From CAMCXT01 sp046302715 (GTDB taxonomy: Bacteria > Bacteroidota > Bacteroidia > M30B66), in assembly GCA_046302715.1 (NCBI GenBank), contig JBKCHQ010000133.1, forward strand, positions 1 through 32,768: DNA of 32,768 nt, in the 5' to 3' direction. Of the stretch, positions 24,345 to 32,768 are shown piece by piece (positions within the stretch are counted from its first letter, which is position 1; the number at the start of each line of letters is the position of its first letter). Under the pieces are notes generated by a model. That model saw nothing but the letters and a program-made list of their open reading frames with translations, had not been told where the DNA came from and ran no database searches. A program made the position numbers and the translations under genes.

Positions 24345-25485
24345 GATTGCGGGATTTAACTTTAATTAAAGTACGCACCTTTCGGGCAATATCCTTGGCC
24401 TCATCTAAGGTGTTGGCCGTTATGGTAACATGGCCCATTTTTCGAAAGGGCTTGGTATCCTGTTTGCCGTAAAGATGAATGTGAACGCCGGGCAATGCCG
24501 TGGCCTCATTAAGGCCTTCATACACAACGGGACCTGCAAATCCTTCCTCACCCAATAAATTGAGCATAACCGATGCCTGCAGGGCTCGGGTGTCGCCTGG
24601 TGCAAAGCCTATGACGCAACGAAAATGTTGATCGAACTGACTGCTTGCATTAGCCTCAATGGTGTGATGCCCCGAATTGTGTGGACGAGGCGCCATTTCG
24701 TTTACCCAGATTTGGTTATCGGTATCGAGAAAAAATTCAATCGCCAGAAGCCCGATTATTTCTAATTGTGCGGCAATTTTTTTGGCCAGATCCAAAGCAA
24801 ATGCTTGTTGAACATCTGATAGAATGCTAGGCGCATATAAAAATTCCACCAAATTAGCCTCTGCATGAAAATCCATATCCACCAAAGGGAAGCTTGCCAA
24901 TACTCCGTCTTTGTGTCGAGAAACAAGAACAGCAAATTCCTGCTTCACATTAATACATTTTTCCAAAACACAAGGAACATTGAACGTTGCATCGTGTTTT
25001 GACTTTAATTTTTGAACCCCTTTACCGTCATACCCCGACGTACGCATTTTCAAAAAAGAAGGAAACCATGAATCATCAAGATTATGGGCATCTGTTCCTT
25101 TATCAAGCAAAACAAATTCAGAGGTAGGTATTTGATGTTTTTGGTAAAACTCTTTCTGAAGGCCCTTATCCTTAATTACAGAAAGCACCTCGGGTTGCGG
25201 GTAAACCGCCTTGCCTTCCAATTGTAACTGAAATAAGGCATCAACATTTACATCTTCTATTTCAACTGTAATAATGTCGACAGCACGGCCAAATTCCAGA
25301 ACAGTTTCATAATCCTTAAAGCTTCCACACGTAAATTTCGAAGCAATGCCGGCGCAGGGCGCATTTTTATCAGGATCCAGAACGTGAATAATTGCATCGT
25401 AGGACAATGCATTCTGAATAAACATGCGGCCCAGTTGACCGCCACCGAGCATCCCAATAGTGGGGCGATTAATTTGTTTATTCAT
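24337..25485 (-). CDS. purK: N5-carboxyaminoimidazole ribonucleotide synthase
   Basis: A 382-residue ATP-grasp enzyme that makes N5-CAIR from AIR, bicarbonate and ATP. Seen: the N-terminal nucleotide-fold GMLGGGQLGRMF (12-23), LDPDKNAPC, ATP-grasp elements (LKMRTSGYDGKGVQKL, FAVLVSRHKDGVLASFPLVD) and the conserved NEMAPRPHNSGHHTIEA segment. Length is typical. The ATG at 25485 is preceded by TATATTTG after 4 nt, so the transcript may be leaderless. It is divergent from hpt across 51 bp, and purE follows with an 8-nt overlap. Confidence 0.97.
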   Translation of the reverse strand: MNKQINRPTIGMLGGGQLGRMFIQNALSYDAIIHVLDPDKNAPCAGIASKFTCGSFKDYETVLEFGRAVDIITVEIEDVNVDALFQLQLEGKAVYPQPEVLSVIKDKGLQKEFYQKHQIPTSEFVLLDKGTDAHNLDDSWFPSFLKMRTSGYDGKGVQKLKSKHDATFNVPCVLEKCINVKQEFAVLVSRHKDGVLASFPLVDMDFHAEANLVEFLYAPSILSDVQQAFALDLAKKIAAQLEIIGLLAIEFFLDTDNQIWVNEMAPRPHNSGHHTIEANASSQFDQHFRCVIGFAPGDTRALQASVMLNLLGEEGFAGPVVYEGLNEATALPGVHIHLYGKQDTKPFRKMGHVTITANTLDEAKDIARKVRTLIKVKSRNHE

Positions 25486-25489
25486 GGGT

Positions 25490-25497
25490 CAAATATA
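25490..25497 (-). promoter_or_regulatory. -7 promoter element of purKE
   Basis: On the minus strand this is TATATTTG, an exact TAnnTTTG match, ending 4 nt before the purK ATG. The predicted start falls at or within 2-3 nt of the start codon, so purK is probably leaderless. No -33 TTG at standard spacing was found. Confidence 0.45.
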
Positions 25498-25519
25498 CCA
25501 TGTAAGCGCTATAAATTTC

Positions 25520-25527
25520 TATTTTTG
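25520..25527 (+). promoter_or_regulatory. -7 promoter element of hpt-adk
   Basis: TATTTTTG matches TAnnTTTG and ends 9 nt before the hpt ATG at 25537. The predicted leader is 2-4 nt. Its distance from the purK element is about 22 bp, so the two divergent promoters face each other tightly. Confidence 0.45.
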
Positions 25528-25536
25528 GCAGAAGAA

Positions 25537-26088
25537 ATGATGCGGGAAATAACCATACACGATAAAGTTTTTGAACCTTATATCACCGAGGAACAAATAA
25601 ACACTCGAATCGATGTACTTGCGCATGAATTAGATACAAGTTACCGAGATGCGAGTCCTGTTTTAATTTCTGTTTTGAATGGATCATTCATATTTGCCGC
25701 TGATTTGTTTAGAAAAATGACCGTTCCTGCCGAAATCACTTTTGTAAAAGTAAGTTCATACTCAGGTACCCAAACAACCGGAAATGTGAAGGAACTGATT
25801 GGATTAGACTACCGCATTGAAGGAAGAGATGTTATAATTATTGAAGACATTGTTGATACGGGTATTACCATTCATGCCCTACTGTCGCAGATCAAGAACA
25901 GACAGCCAAAGAGCATTAAAGTTTGTACCCTTTTAAATAAACCTTCACGAAGAGAAATTGATGTACCTGTGCATTATGCAGGCTTTGAAATTCCCGACCG
26001 CTTTGTTGTGGGCTATGGATTAGACCTCGACGGTTTAGGCAGAAATTTACCCCATATTTACCAATTGAAAACTGAACACCATGCTTAA
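25537..26088 (+). CDS. hpt: Hypoxanthine phosphoribosyltransferase
   Basis: A 183-residue purine salvage enzyme joining hypoxanthine or guanine to PRPP. The PRPP-binding motif VIIIEDIVDTGITI (99-112) is intact, as are LISVLNGSFIFAADL (43-57), VKVSSYSGTQTTG (70-82) with the flexible-loop Ser-Tyr pair, and VVGYGLDLDGLGRNLPHIY (157-175). A frame extends 51 codons upstream, but that part runs antisense through purK, so the ATG at 25537 (or the next one at 25540) is the start. It overlaps adk by 8 nt and is divergent from purK. Confidence 0.97.
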   Translation: MMREITIHDKVFEPYITEEQINTRIDVLAHELDTSYRDASPVLISVLNGSFIFAADLFRKMTVPAEITFVKVSSYSGTQTTGNVKELIGLDYRIEGRDVIIIEDIVDTGITIHALLSQIKNRQPKSIKVCTLLNKPSRREIDVPVHYAGFEIPDRFVVGYGLDLDGLGRNLPHIYQLKTEHHA

Positions 26089-26647
26089 CATTGTATTATT
26101 TGGCCCTCCTGGGGCAGGAAAAGGAACACAATCGGCCATGTTGGTTGAAAAATATAGTTTAAATCATCTATCCACCGGCGATTTGCTTAGAGGCGAAATT
26201 GCGGCTGGCACTTCCTTAGGACTAGAAGCTAAGAAACTAATGGATCAGGGTGTTTTGGTTCCAGACGAAATTGTGATTGGGATGATTCGTAGCAAACTTG
26301 AGCAAAATCCAGAGGCGAAAGGATTTATCTTCGATGGATTTCCCAGAACAGTAAAGCAGGCTGAGGCACTAGATACTCTTTTAACGGAAAAAGGAACTGG
26401 CATAACCTGTATGCTTGCCCTAGAAGTGAGTGAGGATGAATTGGTAAAACGGTTACTAAATCGTGGAAAAGATTCGGGACGCAGCGATGATCAGGACGAA
26501 TCGATTATTTCGAACAGAATTAAAGAATATAATGCCAAAACTGCTCCTTTGGCTGGATATTACTCCGCACAGAATAAGTTTAAAGGCATAAACGGCATTG
26601 GATCCATCGAATCCATATTTAAAGCATTATGTACTGCGATTGAGTAA
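26081..26647 (+). CDS. adk: Adenylate kinase, short form
   Basis: A 188-residue nucleotide kinase (ATP + AMP = 2 ADP). P-loop GPPGAGKGT (8-16), AMP-site STGDLLRGEI (31-40), GFIFDGFPRTVKQAE (81-95) and the LID segment with NRGKDSGRSDDQDESIISNRIKEYNAKTAPL. The LID is the short type without zinc cysteines, as usual for Bacteroidota. It follows hpt with an 8-nt overlap and is followed by a strong terminator, giving a compact hpt-adk unit. Confidence 0.97.
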   Translation: MLNIVLFGPPGAGKGTQSAMLVEKYSLNHLSTGDLLRGEIAAGTSLGLEAKKLMDQGVLVPDEIVIGMIRSKLEQNPEAKGFIFDGFPRTVKQAEALDTLLTEKGTGITCMLALEVSEDELVKRLLNRGKDSGRSDDQDESIISNRIKEYNAKTAPLAGYYSAQNKFKGINGIGSIESIFKALCTAIE

Positions 26648-26667
26648 TTATTAAAGTATCAGTTGAT

Positions 26668-26698
26668 AAGGCATCCGGAAACGCGATGCCTTTTTTTT
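26668..26698 (+). terminator. Intrinsic terminator of hpt-adk
   Basis: An 8-bp stem AAGGCATC/GATGCCTT extends by a CG pair-step (one bulged C) to a GAAA tetraloop, followed by eight T residues (26691-26698). It starts 21 nt after the adk stop. Confidence 0.9.
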
Positions 26699-26933
26699 AT
26701 ACCCATTAAGAAATTTACTGGATAAATCTCCTCATATGGGAATGCATGGTTTATAGGGTTTTGATATTTAGAAGATGAAATTTAAATAATATAATAACCA
26801 CCAGAACTGATGCATTCAGAGGCATACAAGCATCAGAACACAGTAGAAAAATGCAAGGTTAATATAGAATGACTGAAGGTGGCTAAAGAAACAATTAGAT
26901 AGAACGATACCGATACATATACCGATAAAAATA
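26699..26933. other. AT-rich spacer between two terminators
   Basis: This part of the 341-base gap between adk and the surface-protein gene holds no frame with a recognisable start or domain and no tRNA-like fold. Short CGATA/ACCGATA repetitions near 26904-26927 are the only visible pattern. Confidence 0.5.
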
Positions 26934-26965
26934 AAAAGGCCGTTGCAGAAGAACAACGGCCTTTT
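26934..26965 (-). terminator. Intrinsic terminator of the giant surface-protein gene
   Basis: A perfect 12-bp stem (AAAAGGCCGTTG with CAACGGCCTTTT, 8-nt loop) lies 23 nt past the stop codon of the minus-strand gene. On the minus strand it runs into a T-rich tract (TTTTTATTTTTATC). Plus-strand use is also possible because TTTT follows. Confidence 0.88.
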
Positions 26966-26988
26966 ATCGAATTTAGAATTACCTAAAA

Positions 26989-29900
26989 TTAATTCTTAAC
27001 TACTCTGAAGTTTATAGCTCCCTTATCCGAAGATACCGAGAACGAGTAAACTCCGTCGGCAAGATTTTCAAGCGAATAGGTTTTCGCAAATTTACCGCTG
27101 TAGTTATTTACATTGTCAACCTCGATAAGTCGACCCAATGCATCGTTAATGCGAATCTCGAATGATTGCGACACTAATGAATTGAATGCAAGGTTTACAA
27201 CACCTTCGGTTGGGTTCGGATATAACTGTATCATATCTACACCATCGATTGAACCTATACCCACTGAAAGCTCTATTCGAACGCTGAACGTATCGCTACC
27301 GCAAGATGGGCTTGACGCAATCAAATCAATAGTATACGATCCATTGGTTGTGTAAACATGAGTAGGGTTAACCGCTGTGCTGGTTTGACCATCTCCAAAG
27401 TTCCAACTGTAGGTAGTAGCATTGGTTGAAGCGTTTGCAAAAGAAACTGTCGAACCATTAGCACTGTAGCTAAATAGCGCATTTGGAGCTGGATTTACCG
27501 TAATAGTTTGCGTCGCAGTTGCGAAACAAGTACCCGTATTGATGGTTGCAGTAATAGTATGTGTGCCTACGCCTGCTGCTTGAGGACTGAAAGTTTGACC
27601 AAATACGCCAGGGCCGCTAAATACCGCACCCGAAGGCGATGATGTTAACACAAACGGATCGTCATTAGAACAAACTGATGATGGAGCGTTGATAGCTACC
27701 GTTAAGTTATCAGTAACAGTTACAGCAATTGAGCTTGAGCCCACACATGTTCCATTGTCAAACTGATAGGTAATAATGTGCGTACCTACACCGGCAGTAG
27801 CCGGGTTAAACGTACTACCACTAACACCAGGACCTGAGAATGTTCCTAATGCAGGCGTTCCAATCATTTGAACTGGACTTGAAGCCAAGCAATATGTAGT
27901 TGCAAGACCACTTAATTGAACTACTGGAGAAGGATTTACCAAAATGCTCTCAACGGCTGTTCCCGGACAGGCTTCGCCTGAAACAGTTACAGAGTAAAGA
28001 ACATCTGTGGTACCAATACCAGCGAGAATAGGATCGAACTCGTTACCAAAAACTCCCTGACCTGAGAATGATCCCCCAGCTGGAGTGGCAGAAAGAATTA
28101 TTACCCCATTTCCACTGCATGTTGAATCCGCCAAGTTAAACGATACGGCAGGAGCTGTGCTGATGATTACCGATTGTGTAATCGAAGAAGAACATACCCC
28201 ATTTGCATTAGCCGTGTAGGTTATATCATAAGCACCAGGCGCAGTTGTAGCCGGATTAAAAGTTGAACCACTGATGGTACCACCATTATTAATGGAGAAT
28301 GTTCCACCAGATGGCAAGCCAGTAAGTTCAACGGCTTCGTCAGAAGGACAATAGCTAGCTGCCAGACCCACAAAATCTACCTGAGGTGCTTCAACCACAT
28401 TAACGGTTAAGGTATCATTTGAGGCACAACCATTAGCCGTAGTATAAGTGATTACAAAACTTCCGATACCAGCAACAAGTGGATCAAATGTACCAGCATT
28501 AGCATCCGTAATTCCAGTTCCAGACCAAGTTCCACCAGAAGGAGCAGCGAAGAGCGTAACAGGATCAGCGGTTTCGCAAACATCAGATACTGGTGCTATA
28601 ATGGTAGATCCACCAGACAATTCAAGGGTATATGCATTGTAACCAATTGCGCAATCAATATCAGACTGATCAAAACTTGGAACTAAAACAACAGCATAAG
28701 TTCCTGGAGATAATGAGGTAGATAGAGTAAAAGGCGTGTTGGCCGTGAAGTTACCTTGTGAAGGCAATATTAAATTAGCACAATCTGAAACATCAGCGAA
28801 AGCAACCAGACCATCAAACTCAGCCACAACATTAACGGTATAAATTCCTGAATTATCAACGGTAATTGAATACCAGTCTGTATCGCGACCCGTCTGGGTC
28901 ATGTATGTTGTACCGCAAACTGTTTCACCACAAGCAAGAGCTTGGTATGACGCAGGTGTTGCATTACAACCTTCATTCGCAGCTGTACCACATTCTTCAA
29001 GTTCTGCAGTTAGGTCAGAAGTACATTCAATACAACGTGTTACCAACAATACACTGCCAGAGAATACCGTATCGGGTTCATCGGCACATAATGAAGCGAT
29101 TTCCAATAAATATGTTGTACACGGTTCTAAATCGTTCAAGAATGTGAAAGTAGCAGGTGCATCAACAGGTATTGGATTAGCCCATGTAGGTTCAGATAAT
29201 GGAGCATCCTCAGGACGATAACGCACTAAGTACTGTACTTCATCACCTACTGCTTCCCAGATAACTGCAGCACTTGTAGTAGTAACGTCAGAAATCAAAA
29301 TTGTATTCGGGAATGGACAAGCAAGCGGCTGATTAACAATAACTGTATAATCTTCAACTTCACCAAATGTGGTATTTCCGCATGGATCAAGTAATCCAGT
29401 GAAAGTAATTCTCACACGCATACGTGTTGGACCGGGAACCGCATCAACAGGAGGTGTAATACCTGCTGTGTAAGGTCCTGTTCCAGGAGTTCCATTTACA
29501 GTAATAGCTTCATTGGCATCGCCAAAATCACCATCCTGATTCCAGTCGATCCAAACACCACATTGGTCTTGAGGCCACTGTAATGAACCATTCGTAACAG
29601 TTAAATTAGAGGTAGTTCCGATAAATAGATCTGCACTTAACGAAGTGTAATCAGAGTATCCAGCTACTAAACCGCAACCCGTTTCATTGTTAATGCTACC
29701 AAGAGCCACATTTGCAATAAATTCATCACAATTTATCGCACCGGCATCACAATAATTCAAACAAGTGCCGGTTGTAAAGCTAATAGTATCACAACCTATT
29801 GCATCACCGTTAGCATTGGTTGGAACAATGACAATTGAATAATTAGCATTTGGTGTCAACAAACCTGGATCAAAGGTGGTTATAGGCTGATTATCAGAGA

Positions 29901-32768
29901 ATAGCAGGAATGGACTTCCGTTTTGGCTCAAATAAACATCGTAACCTGTTGCAGGTGCTCCAGCGCCCATAGTCCAGGTAAATACAGCTTCATTGGTACA
30001 CACATCGGTAGCACCATCGGCAGGACCAGAAGTAATGGTGGCGCAAGTTGGCAATTCATCGGTATTAACACAAGCTACAGTAGCAGACCAACCCGGACGA
30101 GTAACCGAACCATCAGAAAGGAATACTATGGTTAGAGCTCCAGTTGGGTGCGTTGAAGTAAACGGCCCCGGAATTGCAGTTCCCCAATATGCACCAGGCT
30201 GAGTCATTGGACCAAAACCTACTCCATTAGCGGAAGGAATCAAAGGAGAATTAACATCAGGACCATCGTAAACATAGATTCCATCCCAATTTGTTTCAGT
30301 ATTAAATTCATTGAAAATTACCTGAATAGCAGCATTGGCTTGATCAGGCTGAAGGGTTAATGTAAAGTTTTGGTTGTTTGTATAATTAGCTGCAGGGCCC
30401 TGTGCATCGAAGAAGTTGGCAGAACAAGTTGAAATTGTTGCCGTCTGCATTAAAATATCTATAGTGCCACCTGTTGTGAAGGTATTACAAGGACAACCCT
30501 CCGCTTCTCCAACACTGTTTGAAGGAACAACCATCCACGCATAGCTTGTATTCAAAGCTAATTGACCTGGATTAAAGCTAGTTCCAACCTGATTGTCAGA
30601 AACTAAAGTCATATTGTTGCAATCCGTGCCAAAGTATACGTCATACCCTGTAGCAAGACCTGTACCCGGACTCCATGACAAAACAGGATTTGCTCCATTT
30701 ACATCCACCGCCGCATTAGCAGGAGATAAATTTGTAGCACAACCAGGGGCTTCAGAAGTATTGATACATGCAATTGTTGCATCCCAACCTGGATTGTTAA
30801 AGGATCCATCAGAAACAAAAACTACAGTCAATGCACCTGATGGGTGTGTTGACGTGAATGGACCAGGAATAGCAGTTCCCCAATACGCTCCAGGAACACT
30901 TAAGTTAGCAGGGAACCCTGCTCCATTTGCTGAAGGAATAAGTGGAGAGTTAACATCAGGGCCGTTGTAAACATAAATTCCATCCCAATTAGCCTCAGTA
31001 TCGAAAGAATTAAAGGTTAGCTGAATGTTTGAATTAGGCTGATCAGGTTGGAAGGTAATAGTGAAGTTTTCATTGTTGGCATAGTTCGCTAAAGGACCAG
31101 CCGAATCAAAGAAGTTGGCAGCACACGTTGTAAATGTACCATTCTGCATAAGAATATCTACACTTCCACCAGTAGTAAATGTATTGCATGGACAACCTTC
31201 GGCAGATCCAACGCTATTAGATGGAACAACCATCCAAGCATAAGATGCATTGGTTTCTAATGCCCCAGGATTAAAAGTAGTTCCTGACTGATTGTCGGAT
31301 ACTAGTACCATGTTGTTACAATCTGGTCCAAAGAACACATCATAGCCCGTAGCTAAACCTGTTCCTGGACTCCAAGAAAGTATCGCATTGGCTGGATTGA
31401 CATCAACAGAAACGTCAGCAGGTGAAAGATTTGTAGCACAGCCAGGTGCTTCTGATGTACTAATGCAAGTTAACGTTGCATCCCAACCTGGATTGTTAAG
31501 CGAACCATCTGATAAAAATACAATGGTAAGTGCTCCAGATGGATGGGTTGATGTGAACGGACCTGGAATAGTTGTACCCCAGTATGCACCTGGTTGAGTT
31601 AGCGGACCAAATGCATCGCCGGCTGGGTTAGCAGATGCAATTAAAGGAGAGTTAACATCTGGACCATTGTATACATAAATTCCATCATAAGTAGATTCAG
31701 TATCAAATGAGTTAAATGTGAGTTGCACCGATGAATTAGCCTGATTCGGTTGGAATGTTATAGTTAGGTTTTCATCATTCGAATAATTACCTGTTGGTCC
31801 AGCAGAATCGAAGAAATTAGCCGCACAAGTTGTAAATGTTCCATTTTGCATGAAAATATCTAAACTTCCACCAGTTGTAAACGTATTACAAGGACAACCT
31901 TCTGCTGCACCATTAGCATTTGTAGGCACAACCATCCATGCATAGGAAGTATTAAGCTCAAGTTGACCTGGATTGTATGACGTTCCTGATTGATTTTCAG
32001 AAACCAAAGTCATACTGTTGCAGTCGGTTCCAAAATAAACATCATAACCAGTTACTAAGCCAGATCCTTGCGACCATGACAATGTAGTATTGGTAGAACT
32101 TAAATCTGTTGTAGCATTAGAAGGACTAACATTTTCAGCACATCCAGGTAGAGCCGTTACATCAACACAAGTAATGGTGGCATCCCAACCGCTTTCTACG
32201 AATAAATCATCAGAAATAAATACAAATGTTAGCGCACCGGATGGATGCGTTGAAGTAACTGTGCCAGGAGAAACCGTACCCCAATATGCACCAGGTGTTG
32301 TTAAGGGACCAAATGGATTACCTGCAGGATTAGCAGATGCTATTAATGGAGAGTTAACATCAGGTCCATTGTAGATATACATTCCATCCCATTCAGCTTC
32401 AGTATCGAATGAATTAAAGATAACCTGAACAGCAGAGTTTGCAGTACCAGGATTTATAGTAAACGTGAAGTTTTCATTAAGTTGATAATCGGCACTTAAT
32501 GATCCAGAATCATAGAAAACACCATTACAAGTAGTTACCGAACCATTTTGCATAATTACAGTATCAACCGGTTCGGTAGGCGGTACCAATACGGCATCAA
32601 TTACGTGAACAACACCGTTATCCGCTAAAATATCGGCAATGATAACCTGTGCGTCGTTGATAAATACACTTCCATCTACAATGCTAACCGTTACGAACTC
32701 ACCATTCAACGTTACAATTTGCTGACCATCTGACAAATCAGTGCTTAATGCCTGTGATCCTACTACAT
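26989..32768 (-). CDS. Giant multidomain T9SS surface protein (FAS1, CUB, GEVED, FN3, Ig-like, PKD), 5' end outside window
   Basis: About 1925 residues are visible and the frame remains open at base 32768, so the N-terminus is missing; an apparent start at 32736 is a TTG inside a fasciclin domain. Order from the N-terminal side: end of a FAS1 domain (LSDGQQIVTLNGEFVTV, NGVVHVIDAVLVPP; about 32768-32595); four repeats of about 234 residues, each a CUB-like domain (WDGIYVYNGPDVNSPL, HPSGALTIVFLSDGS, PGWDATL) and an FN3/Ig-like domain (GYDVYFGTDCNNM); a GEVED domain (about 29760-29340, GVWIDWNQDGDFGD, FGEVEDYTV); FN3 (to about 29040); a PPC-like domain (to about 28620); five Ig-like repeats of about 72 residues (SGPGVSGSTFNPATAGVGTH type); PKD (NFGDGQTSTAVNPTHVY); and a T9SS sorting tail (LYPNPTEGVVNLAF to FRVVKN). 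It is probably an adhesin or cell-surface interaction protein. Confidence 0.93.
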   Translation of the reverse strand, partial: VVGSQALSTDLSDGQQIVTLNGEFVTVSIVDGSVFINDAQVIIADILADNGVVHVIDAVLVPPTEPVDTVIMQNGSVTTCNGVFYDSGSLSADYQLNENFTFTINPGTANSAVQVIFNSFDTEAEWDGMYIYNGPDVNSPLIASANPAGNPFGPLTTPGAYWGTVSPGTVTSTHPSGALTFVFISDDLFVESGWDATITCVDVTALPGCAENVSPSNATTDLSSTNTTLSWSQGSGLVTGYDVYFGTDCNSMTLVSENQSGTSYNPGQLELNTSYAWMVVPTNANGAAEGCPCNTFTTGGSLDIFMQNGTFTTCAANFFDSAGPTGNYSNDENLTITFQPNQANSSVQLTFNSFDTESTYDGIYVYNGPDVNSPLIASANPAGDAFGPLTQPGAYWGTTIPGPFTSTHPSGALTIVFLSDGSLNNPGWDATLTCISTSEAPGCATNLSPADVSVDVNPANAILSWSPGTGLATGYDVFFGPDCNNMVLVSDNQSGTTFNPGALETNASYAWMVVPSNSVGSAEGCPCNTFTTGGSVDILMQNGTFTTCAANFFDSAGPLANYANNENFTITFQPDQPNSNIQLTFNSFDTEANWDGIYVYNGPDVNSPLIPSANGAGFPANLSVPGAYWGTAIPGPFTSTHPSGALTVVFVSDGSFNNPGWDATIACINTSEAPGCATNLSPANAAVDVNGANPVLSWSPGTGLATGYDVYFGTDCNNMTLVSDNQVGTSFNPGQLALNTSYAWMVVPSNSVGEAEGCPCNTFTTGGTIDILMQTATISTCSANFFDAQGPAANYTNNQNFTLTLQPDQANAAIQVIFNEFNTETNWDGIYVYDGPDVNSPLIPSANGVGFGPMTQPGAYWGTAIPGPFTSTHPTGALTIVFLSDGSVTRPGWSATVACVNTDELPTCATITSGPADGATDVCTNEAVFTWTMGAGAPATGYDVYLSQNGSPFLLFSDNQPITTFDPGLLTPNANYSIVIVPTNANGDAIGCDTISFTTGTCLNYCDAGAINCDEFIANVALGSINNETGCGLVAGYSDYTSLSADLFIGTTSNLTVTNGSLQWPQDQCGVWIDWNQDGDFGDANEAITVNGTPGTGPYTAGITPPVDAVPGPTRMRVRITFTGLLDPCGNTTFGEVEDYTVIVNQPLACPFPNTILISDVTTTSAAVIWEAVGDEVQYLVRYRPEDAPLSEPTWANPIPVDAPATFTFLNDLEPCTTYLLEIASLCADEPDTVFSGSVLLVTRCIECTSDLTAELEECGTAANEGCNATPASYQALACGETVCGTTYMTQTGRDTDWYSITVDNSGIYTVNVVAEFDGLVAFADVSDCANLILPSQGNFTANTPFTLSTSLSPGTYAVVLVPSFDQSDIDCAIGYNAYTLELSGGSTIIAPVSDVCETADPVTLFAAPSGGTWSGTGITDANAGTFDPLVAGIGSFVITYTTANGCASNDTLTVNVVEAPQVDFVGLAASYCPSDEAVELTGLPSGGTFSINNGGTISGSTFNPATTAPGAYDITYTANANGVCSSSITQSVIISTAPAVSFNLADSTCSGNGVIILSATPAGGSFSGQGVFGNEFDPILAGIGTTDVLYSVTVSGEACPGTAVESILVNPSPVVQLSGLATTYCLASSPVQMIGTPALGTFSGPGVSGSTFNPATAGVGTHIITYQFDNGTCVGSSSIAVTVTDNLTVAINAPSSVCSNDDPFVLTSSPSGAVFSGPGVFGQTFSPQAAGVGTHTITATINTGTCFATATQTITVNPAPNALFSYSANGSTVSFANASTNATTYSWNFGDGQTSTAVNPTHVYTTNGSYTIDLIASSPSCGSDTFSVRIELSVGIGSIDGVDMIQLYPNPTEGVVNLAFNSLVSQSFEIRINDALGRLIEVDNVNNYSGKFAKTYSLENLADGVYSFSVSSDKGAINFRVVKN
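29760..32560 (-). repeat. Four tandem ~700-bp coding repeats (CUB plus Ig-like units)
   Basis: Landmarks such as the CAT-like MQNG codons recur near 32545, 31845, 31143 and 30444, a spacing close to 700 bp. Units 2 and 3 are the closest in protein sequence; the last is the most diverged. Between units nucleotide differences fall largely at third codon positions, indicating old duplications kept in frame by selection on protein. Confidence 0.85.

Noticed and set aside
25384..25536. Upstream extension of hpt by 51 codons
   Set aside because: The extension is antisense to purK, lacks family similarity, and the phosphoribosyltransferase begins normally at 25537.
30593..32374. Several similar plus-strand frames recurring along the surface-protein gene (for example 30593-30970, 31388-31597, 32090-32374)
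   Set aside because: They are antisense shadows; they resemble each other only because the coding repeats on the other strand do.
29760..32560. CRISPR-like or satellite array
   Set aside because: The ~700-bp periodicity is coding, in frame, and diverged at silent sites; there are no short identical repeats with unique spacers.
32594..32736. Possible start of the giant surface-protein gene at the TTG at 32736
   Set aside because: The frame stays open to 32768 and the residues before and after (VVGSQALSTD, LSDGQQIVTLNG) are one continuous fasciclin domain, so the gene begins outside the window.

Overview
The window looks like a chromosomal segment of a free-living Bacteroidota bacterium, probably near Flavobacteriales or Chitinophagales. 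Three things point there: at least five proteins end in type IX secretion (T9SS) type-A sorting domains (PNP...G..Y.(V/L).. tails), several gene starts lie just after the Bacteroidota promoter element TAnnTTTG, and families typical of the phylum are present (CarboxypepD-reg TonB receptor, DUF5606, PorV-like protein, XRE-S24 regulator, ORF6N). I see no rRNA, tRNA, CRISPR array, insertion sequence or prophage block.

Layout. 1-607 (minus): 5' part of an exported protein of unknown function, cut by the window edge. 608-1150: AT-rich intergenic region with two candidate metalloregulator sites. 1151-5014 (plus): four-gene Mn/Zn/Fe ABC importer whose genes overlap by 4 nt; its first permease is fused to a DtxR/MntR-type repressor domain, with the same gene order as the chlamydial ytgA-B-CR-D operon. 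5004-7217 (minus): glutathione peroxidase, a YdeI/DUF1801 protein ending in a complete CDGSH iron-sulfur motif, and an ORF6N protein with a PLD-like C-terminus.

7425-14819 (plus): a five-gene export/outer-membrane operon with a lamin-tail T9SS protein, a TonB-dependent receptor, a lipoprotein, a small T9SS protein and a large T9SS endonuclease I; an intrinsic terminator closes it. It reads as a system that cuts and imports extracellular nucleic acid or its products. 14871-15656 (minus) is an autocleavable XRE-S24 regulator with a clear promoter/operator. Divergent from it are a secreted subtilisin (15783-18551), a DUF5606 protein with a histone-like basic tail, and an M3 peptidase.

20847-25485 (minus): a helix-hairpin-helix outer-membrane barrel protein, a PorV-like protein, purE and purK. 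Divergent from purK are hpt and adk, so this is a purine nucleotide cluster with two near-leaderless promoters back to back. 26989-32768 (minus): most of a giant T9SS surface protein (FAS1, four CUB plus Ig-like units, GEVED, FN3, PPC-like, five Ig-like repeats, PKD, sorting domain) that continues beyond the window.
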